Origin: Candidatus Leptovillus affinis
GTDB lineage: Bacteria > Chloroflexota > Anaerolineae > Promineifilales > Promineifilaceae
Reading direction: 5' to 3'
Assembly (NCBI GenBank): GCA_016705235.1
Contig: JADIYP010000002.1
Span: 496,001-560,000 of the forward strand
DNA length: 64,000 nt
The notes below the pieces were generated by a model, which was given only the letters and a program-made list of their open reading frames with translations, did no database searches and was not told the origin of the DNA. Every line of letters begins with the position of its first letter. Position 1 is the first letter of the stretch. This document shows positions 45,799 through 55,313 of this stretch, piece after piece. A program made the position numbers and the translations under genes.

Positions 45799-46764
45799 TT
45801 AATATCGGTGGCCGACCACTGTGATATTGGCCATCGCTTCTCTGATCTCGCTGAGGTCGTCGGCCGTCAGTTCAACGTCCAGCGCGCCGAGGTTCTCATC
45901 CAGCCGGTGCAGTTTGCGCGTGCCGGGGATGGGTACGATCCACGGCTTTTGGGCCAGCAGCCAGGCCAGGGCAATCTGGCCCGGCGTGCCGTTGTGCTGC
46001 GCGCCGATGCGCTCCAGCAGATCAACCACCGCCCGGTTGGCCTTAATCGCTTCGGCCGTAAAGCGTGGGTTGCGGCTGCGGATGTCGGAGCTGTCGTAGG
46101 TGGTTTCCTCGGTGATTTTGCCGGTGAGGTAGCCGCGCCCCAACGGGCTGTAGGGCACAAAGCCGATGCCCAGCTCTTCAAGGGTGGCAAGGACATTGTT
46201 TTCTTCAACGGCCGTCCACCAAATCGAATACTCACTCTGCAAAGCGGTCACCGGCTGCACCGCATGCGCCTGGCGGATTTGCTCCGCGCTGGCCTCAGAC
46301 AGGCCAAAATGTCTCACCTTGCCGGCCTGAATCAAATCCTTCACGGCTCCGGCCACATCTTCCATCGGCACGTCCGGATCGGGGCGATGCTGGTAGAACA
46401 GATCGATCACATCCAGCCGCAGCCGCTTGAGCGATTCGTCGGCGACGCGCTTGATTTGCTCTGGGCGGCTGTCCAGCCCGGTTCCCGGCGCTGGGCCGTT
46501 GTCGCCGTGTTTAAAGCCAAATTTGGTGGCAATGACCACCTGGCCTTTGAACGGCTCCAGCGCTTCGCCGACCAGCAGTTCGTTGGAAAAGGGGCCGTAA
46601 ACTTCGGCCGTATCGAAGAAGGTGACGCCGCGCTCCACCGATTTGTGCAGCAAATCAATCATCTCTTGTTTGTCGGTTGGCGTGTCGCCAAAGCTCATGC
46701 GCATACAACCCAGCCCCAGGGCGGAAACTTCCAGATTACTATTGCCTAATTTACGCGTTTGCAT
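45799..46764 (-). CDS. Aldo/keto reductase, AKR13/YakC-like
   Basis: 321 aa from ATG 46764 with AAGGAGA before it. Tetrad: TFFDTAEVYGPFSNE (Asp, Tyr), VVIATKFGF (Lys) and YQHRPDP (His). Other marks: VPYSPLGRGYLTGKI, IVPIPGTRKLHRLDENL for the NADPH phosphate. It follows merR by 29 bases and is its closest candidate target. It likely reduces reactive aldehydes. Confidence 0.92.
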   Translation of the reverse strand: MQTRKLGNSNLEVSALGLGCMRMSFGDTPTDKQEMIDLLHKSVERGVTFFDTAEVYGPFSNELLVGEALEPFKGQVVIATKFGFKHGDNGPAPGTGLDSRPEQIKRVADESLKRLRLDVIDLFYQHRPDPDVPMEDVAGAVKDLIQAGKVRHFGLSEASAEQIRQAHAVQPVTALQSEYSIWWTAVEENNVLATLEELGIGFVPYSPLGRGYLTGKITEETTYDSSDIRSRNPRFTAEAIKANRAVVDLLERIGAQHNGTPGQIALAWLLAQKPWIVPIPGTRKLHRLDENLGALDVELTADDLSEIREAMANITVVGHRY

Positions 46765-46793
46765 GTTCAGTTCTCCTTGTTGGTTCTTCTGCG

Positions 46794-47171
46794 TCAATCG
46801 GTTAGTTCTTGCTCTTTCTTCAAAACCGCGTTTTCATACACTTGTATTTTGTGGTTCAGCAAATCCAGGGTTTCTTGCATTTCTGCCATTTTGGTTACAA
46901 GCTGAGCACGCTGTTTTTGCAAGATTTGTTTCCTGGCTTCGATGGTTTCATCCCCTTGCTGAACCAGCGCGTAATACTCGATTAGCACTTCGATGGGCAG
47001 CCCGGCAGCCCGCATGCACTTAATGAAATTAACGCGCCGCAGGTCAAGCTCGTCGAAATTTCTGATGCCGCTATCGGTCCGATTGACCGGCGGCAGCAGG
47101 CCAATTTTTTCGTAGTAGCGCAGCGTATCTACCGAAAGACCCGACTGTTCACTCACTTCTGAAATCTTCAT
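46794..47171 (-). CDS. MerR-family regulator (AdhR/NmlR-like)
   Basis: 125 aa from ATG 47171 (MKISEVSEQSGLSVDTLRYYEKIGLLPPVNRTDSGIRNF), the standard MerR winged HTH, followed by a dimerisation coiled coil (about 80-118). There are few cysteines (one, in FIKCMRAAG, about position 52), which matches the single-Cys AdhR/NmlR type that senses carbonyl electrophiles. It heads the operon with AKR, NTF2-like, AKR and CMD genes and has a 19-bp-spacer promoter at its own start, so it likely controls itself and the operon. Confidence 0.92.
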   Translation of the reverse strand: MKISEVSEQSGLSVDTLRYYEKIGLLPPVNRTDSGIRNFDELDLRRVNFIKCMRAAGLPIEVLIEYYALVQQGDETIEARKQILQKQRAQLVTKMAEMQETLDLLNHKIQVYENAVLKKEQELTD

Positions 47172-47190
47172 GGTTACACCTCCATAGAGA

Positions 47191-47221
47191 AGTTTACCAC
47201 CTGGAGTTGGCTCCAAGTCAA
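47191..47221 (-). promoter_or_regulatory. MerR-type promoter with 19-bp spacer and dyad operator
   Basis: On the minus strand: -35 TTGACT (47221-47216), a 19-base spacer with the dyad cttggagccaactccag, and -10 TAAACT (47196-47191), 20 bases before the merR ATG. The overlong spacer plus central dyad is the hallmark of promoters that MerR proteins activate by DNA distortion. Confidence 0.85.
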
Positions 47222-47634
47222 GGGGGTATTTTAAAGTTGGTTCATGGTCAGGAGCAACGCTAGCGTGCGAGGGGTTTACACAATGGGGTGGCGCAAGGCG
47301 CGCGTAAAAATGCGGGGTGGGGGGAGACGGTTGAAGACGCAATTGCTCGCGGTACCGTTTTTAACGAATCTTTCTTCAACGCCGAACTCATTCAGGTAGA
47401 TGAAACCAGCCGCCAGATTTTGCGCCATCTGGCGGCCACCACGCGAACCGACCGGATTTTCCAGTGTATACCCAGGGAAAATGATTCCGGCAGAGAGCAG
47501 GCAGGTATCCAGCGGCGCTGCATTTGCGATCAGGATGAAGCGTGTTTGGTCCGCTAAGGTCTGGTTTGTGAAGCCGGCCATGCCATTGAGAGGATATGCA
47601 AAAATCCCCATTCTGATTCATTTGGTGGATTGGG
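47222..47634. other. Gene-poor stretch between merR and the small-ORF pair
   Basis: About 410 bases. Several frames are open (for example 47276-47611 on the minus strand), but none has a ribosome site or family similarity I can support. It may hold a decayed gene. No clear terminator is seen for the minus-strand cluster that ends here. Confidence 0.4.
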
Positions 47635-47826
47635 CTACACGGCCGTTTCTCCCTTATCTTCTACCGGTGGGGCGGCGTGAACGGCCGTTTCCCCAACCAT
47701 CAATTCTTCTAGCACCTGAATCGCGCCGTCGATGCGCAGCAAGGTGGCCTCCAACTCGCGCTGCCGCGCTTGCAGATCAGCCAGCATCTTCCTGCCCGAT
47801 TCATATTCTTGTTTTAGTACTCCCAA
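47635..47826 (-). CDS. Small coiled-coil protein, 63 aa or longer
   Basis: Reads GVLKQEYESGRKMLADLQAR then QRELEATLLRIDGAIQVLEEL, a heptad-like helix, then a short acidic tail. The listed start is the first TTG. The best ribosome site (AAGGAGGAG) is further up and points to an ATT codon at 47856-47854, which would add 10 residues (ITTQEAILRR). ATT is a rare start, or an ATG has mutated. It follows another tiny ORF whose stop overlaps this ribosome site. The function is unknown. Confidence 0.55.
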   Translation of the reverse strand: MGVLKQEYESGRKMLADLQARQRELEATLLRIDGAIQVLEELMVGETAVHAAPPVEDKGETAV

Positions 47827-47867
47827 ACGTCGTAGGATAGCTTCTTGCGTTGTAATGGTTCTCCTCC

Positions 47868-47984
47868 TTACCCGGATTCACCCAATCCGTACCGTTCCCT
47901 CAGCGCCGGATCGTATTCGGCGAAAATGTTAAACAATTCTTGAATGGCGGCGACCGCTTCGACCAGCACTTGCTGGTAATTCAC
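47868..47984 (-). CDS. Putative 38-42 aa ORF downstream of the large cluster
   Basis: From GTG 47984 (or GTG 47996) the frame reads NYQQVLVEAVAAIQELFNIF then AEYDPALRERYGLGESG, an amphipathic helix with an acidic middle. Its TAA overlaps the AAGGAGG of the next small gene, a layout typical of coupled genes. It has no family I recognise. It could be a real micro-protein or chance. Confidence 0.4.
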   Translation of the reverse strand: MNYQQVLVEAVAAIQELFNIFAEYDPALRERYGLGESG

Positions 47985-48065
47985 CTCAAAATCCACTCGA
48001 TTTGAGGCCGTTTGATTTATCCATCATTTTCTGCGGCATTACCGGATATTTTCCAATACGGCCGT

Positions 48066-51000
48066 TCAGAGCTTCATGATGAAGGCGAGTGCGAAGTAGG
48101 GGGGGCGGGTTTCGACTGGCTCGTTTCCGCCAGTCTGCCCCAAGGTGATCCCTGTTTTTTTATTGTCGGTCTTCTGGTCAGGATTGCTCGTTGCCGGAGT
48201 ATAAGATGCGCTCTGCGTTTCAAAACCGTGGCCAAACCCTATGGCGCCGTTGTACGTATGCTGGTGCCCCGGATCGGTTATCGGGTGATCATGTAGTGGC
48301 ATTTGTTTTTCGGTAAGTGTTACGATTTCCTGACCGCCCTTTGAATACAGTGGGTAAGCCGACAATTTCTCTTTAGTATTCCCAGGCCCGGCACCAATGA
48401 TGAAACGAGACCGGAGGTCCGGGGCGCCCTCCGTTCCGTCACACAGCGTCCAACCCTCTGGTGCCGTTTTGCCCGTCCACATGATAATCGCGCCCTTAGG
48501 CATCACCCACCCGGTCTCGTCCTTGATACGGCCCTGTACTTGAATGGAGCAATTCAGGTTGATAGAATCGTTGCTGGCGATCGTAACCGCCGAATCGGAT
48601 TGGAGAGTCAGTCCTGCCGGACTTTGAATCTCAAGTATGCCATCTTGATCGAGTCCGATGGCTGCGTCTGGCTCTCCGACTTGCTCATTGCTTTCGTTCA
48701 GTATCTCATTACGGAACAAGATTGCCGGTTCGTTCCACAGGTGCAGCCGGTGGCTGACGGATAACCCCAGCCCATCATCAAACGACATCGCCTTGGCCGG
48801 ACCTTTTTCCAGGGGCAGCCGGAACGTGCGTTTGCCTAACAGGCCAAAGTTTTCGCACACCACCTCCACCCAACTGGGGCCGCTGGGCGCTGATGATGTA
48901 AGCCCTGAGAGCGGCAGGACCAGGCGACGGCCGTTGCCCGCCTCAACGGTCATGTCGTACTTCAATTCAAAGGAAAAACTGAAATGGCTGTCCGTGACAT
49001 CTGAAATGGACAATGCGTTATCGGCCGTTTCACCAGACGGTTTGAGATCGGAATCTTGGGTAAACTGGACGTTCTGGCCCGCTAATTCTTGCGGCAGCGC
49101 CAGGCCCTCAAGCCGTTCCCCCTCAACAAAGATGGGGAAGCGCAGCGTTACCAGGGTTTCCTCTACATGGAGTTCAATGGGATCGTCGGCGGCCATCATC
49201 TCGATGAAGATGGTTAAATTGTTCAGCGAACGGCCGTCATTGACCATGTGATCGCTGCCGATAATCCCCGCGGTTAGTGGGCCGCTGCCCGGGCTTTGCT
49301 CCGCCAACGTCGCCAGCTCCGCCAGCGTCGTATGCAGCGCTTCCAGCCGTTCGGCCACGTCGTTTTGCGCCGACTGAGATTGATCGCGGTCGGCGGCCCA
49401 TTGGTCAACGGCCGTTTCCAACCCCTTCAACTTGCTCTCCATCGCCGATTCCGAACGCTGCAACACACTCAAGTATTGCAGGCGGCTGCCGGTAAGCGGT
49501 TTGGCGCTGCCCGCCGGGATAATTTGCCGGTACTTAATCTGGATGCGCGTGCCCCGCGAGCCGCCCGCCGCGTCAACCCGAAGCCCTTGCAGCGAGACGG
49601 TCATCGCCTCGCCCGGCCCCAGGTTTGCGCCCGTCTGATGGCGCAAATAAAGGGACACCGTGCCATCGCTGTGGGCGGCAAAACCCGCCTGCCAGAGCGC
49701 ATTCGCCGGCAGAATACTCTCCGGTTTGTTGATCGTGCCCGGCCGAAAGCGAATTTCAAAATGGTGGTCGCTGGCCGATACCGGCCGACCGGCGATCTCC
49801 GGCCGGATCAACGTCAGCGCGCTGCCGCTGGTGTTCGTGGCGATGAGATGAACCTGCTGGCCGGCATCGTCCGCTGCGGCCCGACCAGGCAGCGGCGTAT
49901 ACAAAACCTGCTGCTCCTGGTCATTGTGCAGGCTAAATTCCAGCGGGGATGGCCGCCCCACCTGTTCGACTGGCAGATCGGCGGCGATGCCGCTCTGGAT
50001 TTCGTCCGGGGTCAGCGCCTGGCGATAGAGGCGCGCGTGTGCCAGACGGCCGTAAAAACCAGCCGCGTCATCGCTCGAAGAATATCCCAGCCCTATCTGC
50101 TGATCGTGCCGAAAATCAATCCGCTCAACGCTCGGCAAAGGGTCGCCCACCAGCTCGCCATCCCGATAAAAACAGGTGTTACGGCCGTCGTAGGTCAACG
50201 CCAGATGGGTCCAGCGTCTGGCGGGCAGCGGCGATGGCGAGACGATTTTGCCTCTGCTGTAGCCATCCTGGGCAAACGGCCGTCCGCCACCCATGCCCAG
50301 CGTGAAGCCACGGCCGCGAGCAGTGGCATCGCTCACATCAAACAAAATTTGGTTTTCCTGGCCGTTCGCATCTCCATCCGGGTAAACCCACAGAGCCAGC
50401 GAAAACCCGGCCGGGAAAAACCAGGGGAATCGTTCTTGGGCCGGCGATATATATGGCTGGAAGAGATCGGACACTTGCAAACCGCCCGCCCCGGCCAGCG
50501 CCACACAGTTGCCAAATAGGGCGTCAACCACCCAGTTTACTTCCCCAACGGCCGTGCCATGATTCTCTTGTCCGGAAAAATCGAGGATTTGCCCCGCCTT
50601 CGCCTGGTCCAGCGGCAGGTGCAGCAGCAGTCCCTCGCCATATTGGGTATGGGCTTGCACGGCCGTAGCCCCGCTGGCCATATCGGCCATGATATCCAGA
50701 CGCAGTTCCTCAACCGTCAGCGGCTCCGCATAGAGGCGAATATGGGCCAGCATCGCGCCGGTTTCGCGCAAATTCTCCAACCCGACATCCTCAGGCATAA
50801 CGGCGATCCGGGCCTCGGAAAATGCTTCCGCCACCTGTTCCCCATCAACGACTACCTGCCAGATGTTGTCTCCATGCGTCAGGGCGATGTGATGCCAATC
50901 CGCCCAGTCGCTTATTTCTGGCGCCGAAAGAATCTCCTGGCGGCGTTCAGCGTCAATCAGCTTGATGCCTGAGCCGACAGCTAAGGTAAGGCCGTTATTG

Positions 51001-51347
51001 TAACGTCCCCCAACTTCGCGGAACTCAACCTCCAGCAGGGGGTCCCGATTTTTTTCTGATGTCCCGGCCGACCCATCACGGATCTCGGCTCTGAGCCAGC
51101 AGGCAAAGGTGAAATTGGACAGCGGGTTTGCTTCAGGACCAAGATTAAGACCTACTCCCTGATGCGCCGGAAGCGTCAGCGCCGAACCAAACTGCTGGTC
51201 ATACGCAAGTTGGGGGGCGGGGCCGCGCCATTGGCTGAACAACTTGCTGCTGCCGGCGTTGGGCACCAGGTATCTGCCTTCGGTGGGCATTAAGAGATTG
51301 TCCATTTTCAGGTGCGCCAGAGGGGTGCGGGGCTGTGGGTTTGTCAT
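48066..51347 (-). CDS. LamG x2 - coiled coil - tail-collar fibre-like protein
   Basis: 1093 aa. Two concanavalin/LamG-type domains are readable (about 40-225, with FTFACWLRAEIRDG, DWHHIALTHGDNIWQVVVDG; and about 240-470, with FSLALWVYPDGD, RRWTHLALTYDGRNTCFYRDGE). After a beta-rich part comes a coiled coil (about 650-710, KLKGLETAVDQW... AERLEALHTTLAELATLAEQ). The C-terminus (about 960-1093) is a phage tail-collar domain like microcystin-dependent proteins (PKGAIIMWTGKTAPEGWTLCDG, PDLRSRFIIGAG, MPLHDHPITDPGHQHT). There is no signal peptide. It overlaps the upstream gene by ATGA. It is likely a trimeric fibre or adhesin of an unknown assembly. Confidence 0.85.
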   Translation of the reverse strand: MTNPQPRTPLAHLKMDNLLMPTEGRYLVPNAGSSKLFSQWRGPAPQLAYDQQFGSALTLPAHQGVGLNLGPEANPLSNFTFACWLRAEIRDGSAGTSEKNRDPLLEVEFREVGGRYNNGLTLAVGSGIKLIDAERRQEILSAPEISDWADWHHIALTHGDNIWQVVVDGEQVAEAFSEARIAVMPEDVGLENLRETGAMLAHIRLYAEPLTVEELRLDIMADMASGATAVQAHTQYGEGLLLHLPLDQAKAGQILDFSGQENHGTAVGEVNWVVDALFGNCVALAGAGGLQVSDLFQPYISPAQERFPWFFPAGFSLALWVYPDGDANGQENQILFDVSDATARGRGFTLGMGGGRPFAQDGYSRGKIVSPSPLPARRWTHLALTYDGRNTCFYRDGELVGDPLPSVERIDFRHDQQIGLGYSSSDDAAGFYGRLAHARLYRQALTPDEIQSGIAADLPVEQVGRPSPLEFSLHNDQEQQVLYTPLPGRAAADDAGQQVHLIATNTSGSALTLIRPEIAGRPVSASDHHFEIRFRPGTINKPESILPANALWQAGFAAHSDGTVSLYLRHQTGANLGPGEAMTVSLQGLRVDAAGGSRGTRIQIKYRQIIPAGSAKPLTGSRLQYLSVLQRSESAMESKLKGLETAVDQWAADRDQSQSAQNDVAERLEALHTTLAELATLAEQSPGSGPLTAGIIGSDHMVNDGRSLNNLTIFIEMMAADDPIELHVEETLVTLRFPIFVEGERLEGLALPQELAGQNVQFTQDSDLKPSGETADNALSISDVTDSHFSFSFELKYDMTVEAGNGRRLVLPLSGLTSSAPSGPSWVEVVCENFGLLGKRTFRLPLEKGPAKAMSFDDGLGLSVSHRLHLWNEPAILFRNEILNESNEQVGEPDAAIGLDQDGILEIQSPAGLTLQSDSAVTIASNDSINLNCSIQVQGRIKDETGWVMPKGAIIMWTGKTAPEGWTLCDGTEGAPDLRSRFIIGAGPGNTKEKLSAYPLYSKGGQEIVTLTEKQMPLHDHPITDPGHQHTYNGAIGFGHGFETQSASYTPATSNPDQKTDNKKTGITLGQTGGNEPVETRPPYFALAFIMKL

Positions 51348-54300
51348 TCTGCTTTCTCCTTCGGATCTTTTCGGGGATGGTTGATTTCAGGGGCCGGGCT
51401 AAGCTGCAACCAGCCTTCCCGGATTTCCTGACGGCCGTTAAACCGGGCTTCGGCGCGTGTGGGTTGGATTTGGAGCACGGCCGTATCCAGCAAGCGCTCC
51501 ACATCAGCCAGCTCCACGCCGGGCGGCAGTGCCAGGGTCGGCGCGGCGCGTTCGCTTTTGCGCCGCCGCAGCGCCCACGCCTGCGTGCCGGGCAGCGGCT
51601 GCACCCATCCCTGCTTCAGCAGGGCCTCCCAGATTTGCGCCCCCTGGGCAAAGGCCGACTCAAACGCCCGGCGCGGCACGATAGGGCGGGATGGGATGGT
51701 CAGCCAGCCGGTCGATGCCGGGTTTTTAGCTGGCTGACCGTTGTGGGTAGCGGCGGCCGTGGGTGAGGGCATGGTGGGCAGATGACGGCCGTTCCACTGC
51801 ACCCAGGTCCATTCATACCCCGGTTCCTCAGGCAGCGGCAGCGCCGTTTGGCCGGCGGGCATCAGGATCGGCGCGGCGAGGAACTGCACCCGCAGCGACC
51901 GCAGCCCGGCCAGATATTGGTCCGGCGGAATGGTGAGCGCCTTAACCGGCAAAACGCCGGAAGTAATGTGCAGCGCGCCGCGCGGATCGAGCAAAATTGA
52001 GAGCATCTGGGGCGGGTCATCGACGGCCAGCGAAATGTTGAGCGGCCGTTCCTGCCCCTCTTCGCCGAAGATAACCACATTGTCCCGTTTGTCATCCGCG
52101 TGGGTAAAGGCGTGGCTTTGCGGCGCATAAAACAGGTCGTCGGCATAGCCGTTTTTTTGCTCCACCCACCAGCCGACGACGCCATCGTTGAACTGCATGT
52201 GCTCGCCGATGCGGATGGGAATTTTAACGGCCGTAAACCCGGCCGAATTCCGCTCATGGCCTTCTATCTCTTGCCGCAGCGCCAACCACGATTGCTGCCA
52301 AGCGGGCAATCCTTTCAGCTCCAGACTTATCGAGGCGCGCACCAGCGCCATGGGGCGACCCATCAACAGCGCCTGTACCTGATGCTGCTGGCTATCCACC
52401 GGATTGATATTTTCCAGCGCGCTTTCCAGCACATCCAGATAATCGCGCATAAAGCGCGTTCGTTCTTCGTCGGTGGGTGTGTGGGCACGGCCGTGTGCCG
52501 TAGCCAGGCGCGTGGCGGTAGATTGGGCCATCTGGCTCAACCACACCACCATCTGGCGCAAGTGCGGGTTTTTAATATCGTGGGGCAGCACCGGCTCTTG
52601 CCGCGCGGGAGCCAGCCGCCAGCGGCCGGTCTGATCCAGATAGCCCAGGGCGTCGCCGCCGCTGTCGTAAACCATCAGGCTGAGGTCGAGAAGATTGGGA
52701 ACCAGCCAGCCGCAAATAGGCGAGGTGGCGGGATGGGCGTTCATCTCCGCTTCGTCCCCCAGGGCGGCCAACCAGCGGGCGTTGATGCGCGCCGGTTGGG
52801 CAAAACGAGGCGGCAGCGCCACTTTGGATTCGTCAGGCGTGGTCATTTCCTCCGTGCGGATGATATTTTCGCAGTCGATATGGAGAGCCTGACCCCACGT
52901 ATCCACAAGGCGAAGCTGCACCAGATTCAAATCCCCGCAGCGAATGGGGTGAAATTGATTGAACGGCAGCGGGGCCATATCGTTGGCCGAGCCGATGGCC
53001 GGACGCAAAACGCCTTCGCTGATGGTCTGGTAGTCGGGGAATCCAAGCGGGTCGGCGACATCAAGCTGGAGCGTCAGGTGGCGCATGAGAAGGGCGTCGT
53101 TAAACCCGCCCAGCGCCTGCGAAACCACGTGCAGCCCGTCGGTTTCCAGCAGCGCTGCGGCGCTTGTGGCGTTGGCAATCGCCGCCTGCGTTTCCGGTGG
53201 AAGTTGATCAATTGCCACACCGCCTTTTTGCAGCGCGGCCAGGTAACGCGTTAAGCGATCTTTGAACAGGCGCGGCGCGTGGGGCTGCATGATGGTCCGG
53301 CCGCGAAAGATGCTGGTGCTGGTGCTGGTTGTTGTCAGGGTGCTTTGGGCGGCAAAGGTCTGCTCCAGTTCGCCCAGAGCGTAGTTATTCTCGATAAAAT
53401 CGGGTAGGTAACGGCGTGAAAACGGGGCCATATTGCCGTAATCGCTGATGGGGCTTAATTCGGCCTGCCACTCCAACAGCAGAGGGTGCCATTCGCGCCG
53501 GTTCTGGCCGCGAAAGCCGATGCGTTCTGTGTCGGCGGCTTCCAGCGCATCCAACTGGCGGCGCACGGCCGTTACCGCTTCATCTCCGGCGCGGCGCAGG
53601 TCTGATCCCGCTGCAATGTCACATTCGAGCAGGCCATCAGGACGCAAACGGCCGTCTTGCCCATGGCGATCCGTCGGTTCGATTTGCGCCCCGGCCAGCA
53701 GAACCACCGGCTCGTTGGGCTGCCAATAGCGCGGCGCCGAGCCTTGTTGCAATTTATAGCGCCGCCCCTGCGGCGGCAGGGCGGCATTCAGCGCGCCGAT
53801 CTGGTCGTTCACGTCCTGAATCGCCTGGGCCAACTGCCGCGCCAGCGACTCGTCGCCGCCATGGGCGGTTAGCCGCGCCTGCCCTTGTCCGGTTGGCTGC
53901 ATCTGCAACTCGCCGTTGGCCGCCAGTTTTTGTTCCAGTTGGGCCAGGGGGTATTGTTGGATAAAGTCCAACAGCGTTTCCGGCGATTGGTGATCACGCG
54001 CTTCGTCATCGGCTGGATAGGCCGCCATCATGTAGCGGCTCCAATCAAAATACAACTGGCGGCGCAAATCGTGAATCTCATCGGCGGCGCGATCGTAAGT
54101 TTGCTGGAGCTTGTTCAATCGGTTGAGCGCATGCGCCAGAGCCAGCGGCAGGGTGATGGCTTCGTCTGCATCATGCCCCGGTTGAGCGCCGGATTGGCTT
54201 TTCACGCGCCATAAGTTGCCGCCCGGTTCGCTGGTGAATGTGCGGCTATGCCGCGCTTCCTGAAATTTTGCGCCGAGATCGAGCTTTACATGGGCCAGGT

Positions 54301-55306
54301 CGGCGGCCAGGGTGATGGCCTCGATTTGTTCTTCAATCTGTTGTTTGGGGTGCTTCTCACCGGCCAGCCGGTGGGCCAGCCAGGCAGACAGTGCCTCGGA
54401 GCCGCTGTTGCTGATGGCGATGTCGATGTTCTGGGCCGATTCGGGGGCCGGTTGGGCCACATCCGCGAGGCGGATACGGCCGTAACACACCATCTGCTCC
54501 ACCACCAGCGCCTCATCCGTGGGCAGGGTCCAGCGGAACTGGTCGCCAATCGCTTGCTGGAAGATGCGCCCCAAATCTGCTTCTGAATCAGCCTTCTGGC
54601 GTAGTTCGGCCATCAGACCGTGCAGCGGATCGGTTGTCACGTCGCTGTACCAACCGATGATGTCATAGGCGATGTCGCCGCCGGCCAGGGCGGTCGTGTC
54701 GGGATCGTGCAGTCCGAACACGCTGCGGCAGTTGGGATAAAAAGCGGCAAAAGCTGGCTCGCCCCAGCCGACGGCCGTTAGCTTTGGCAGCCGTTCCGCG
54801 ACTGGCTCGCTCCAATCGCCGCCAAACGCCGTATTCCGCCCCAGGTAGCGAAACGGCTGGCTTGTTGGCGTGGGACGCGCAACGGGGAAGGCAATCGGGT
54901 CATGGGGATCGTCTTCCTGGGGCCGCCATTCCGCCGGAAAGAGATAATCGCTTTCAACCATCCATTTCTTTTCGACCCTGTTCCCGCGCGAGCGCAGCAC
55001 CAACCAGCGGTTGGGCACAGAGGGAAATTCCAGCCGATCACGGCCGTTGTCGGCCACATGACGGGCGACGGTCAGCGCATCGGGCAGCGCCCAATGGAGG
55101 TGGATGCCGGGCTGCAAAGTCCAATTGGTGTCGCTCAGGGGTGGCGACTGGATGCTTTCGCCCAGCCACGGATGGCGGCTAAAATGATCCTGCTGCCCGT
55201 CTGTCCAGGGCAGCCGACTGAAATCAGCCATGGCTTCGACGGCCGTTTTGGGGTGAATGATGTGCAGCGCGTCAATGTGGATGGGAACAGTCAAGAATTG
55301 GTCCAT
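51344..55306 (-). CDS. Large hypothetical protein, 1320 aa
   Basis: No family recognised. It begins MDQFLTVPIHIDALHIIHPK and has WTLQPGIHLHWALPDALTVA near 60-80. It has coiled-coil stretches near 410-440 (LNKLQQTYDRAADEIHDLRRQLYFDW) and 490-520 (LARQLAQAIQDVNDQIGALNA), a beta-rich rest, and no signal peptide or membrane helix. It lies 7 bases after the 688-aa gene and overlaps the fibre gene by 4 bases (ATGA), so it must act with them. Such size and lack of export signals suit a structural part of a large complex. Confidence 0.8.
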   Translation of the reverse strand: MDQFLTVPIHIDALHIIHPKTAVEAMADFSRLPWTDGQQDHFSRHPWLGESIQSPPLSDTNWTLQPGIHLHWALPDALTVARHVADNGRDRLEFPSVPNRWLVLRSRGNRVEKKWMVESDYLFPAEWRPQEDDPHDPIAFPVARPTPTSQPFRYLGRNTAFGGDWSEPVAERLPKLTAVGWGEPAFAAFYPNCRSVFGLHDPDTTALAGGDIAYDIIGWYSDVTTDPLHGLMAELRQKADSEADLGRIFQQAIGDQFRWTLPTDEALVVEQMVCYGRIRLADVAQPAPESAQNIDIAISNSGSEALSAWLAHRLAGEKHPKQQIEEQIEAITLAADLAHVKLDLGAKFQEARHSRTFTSEPGGNLWRVKSQSGAQPGHDADEAITLPLALAHALNRLNKLQQTYDRAADEIHDLRRQLYFDWSRYMMAAYPADDEARDHQSPETLLDFIQQYPLAQLEQKLAANGELQMQPTGQGQARLTAHGGDESLARQLAQAIQDVNDQIGALNAALPPQGRRYKLQQGSAPRYWQPNEPVVLLAGAQIEPTDRHGQDGRLRPDGLLECDIAAGSDLRRAGDEAVTAVRRQLDALEAADTERIGFRGQNRREWHPLLLEWQAELSPISDYGNMAPFSRRYLPDFIENNYALGELEQTFAAQSTLTTTSTSTSIFRGRTIMQPHAPRLFKDRLTRYLAALQKGGVAIDQLPPETQAAIANATSAAALLETDGLHVVSQALGGFNDALLMRHLTLQLDVADPLGFPDYQTISEGVLRPAIGSANDMAPLPFNQFHPIRCGDLNLVQLRLVDTWGQALHIDCENIIRTEEMTTPDESKVALPPRFAQPARINARWLAALGDEAEMNAHPATSPICGWLVPNLLDLSLMVYDSGGDALGYLDQTGRWRLAPARQEPVLPHDIKNPHLRQMVVWLSQMAQSTATRLATAHGRAHTPTDEERTRFMRDYLDVLESALENINPVDSQQHQVQALLMGRPMALVRASISLELKGLPAWQQSWLALRQEIEGHERNSAGFTAVKIPIRIGEHMQFNDGVVGWWVEQKNGYADDLFYAPQSHAFTHADDKRDNVVIFGEEGQERPLNISLAVDDPPQMLSILLDPRGALHITSGVLPVKALTIPPDQYLAGLRSLRVQFLAAPILMPAGQTALPLPEEPGYEWTWVQWNGRHLPTMPSPTAAATHNGQPAKNPASTGWLTIPSRPIVPRRAFESAFAQGAQIWEALLKQGWVQPLPGTQAWALRRRKSERAAPTLALPPGVELADVERLLDTAVLQIQPTRAEARFNGRQEIREGWLQLSPAPEINHPRKDPKEKAE

Positions 55307-55313
55307 AAAAGGT

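Noticed and set aside
47276..47611. 111-codon minus-strand frame (MGIFAYPLNGMAGF)
   Set aside because: No ribosome site, no family pattern and overlapping open frames on both strands; a decayed gene is possible but not supportable.
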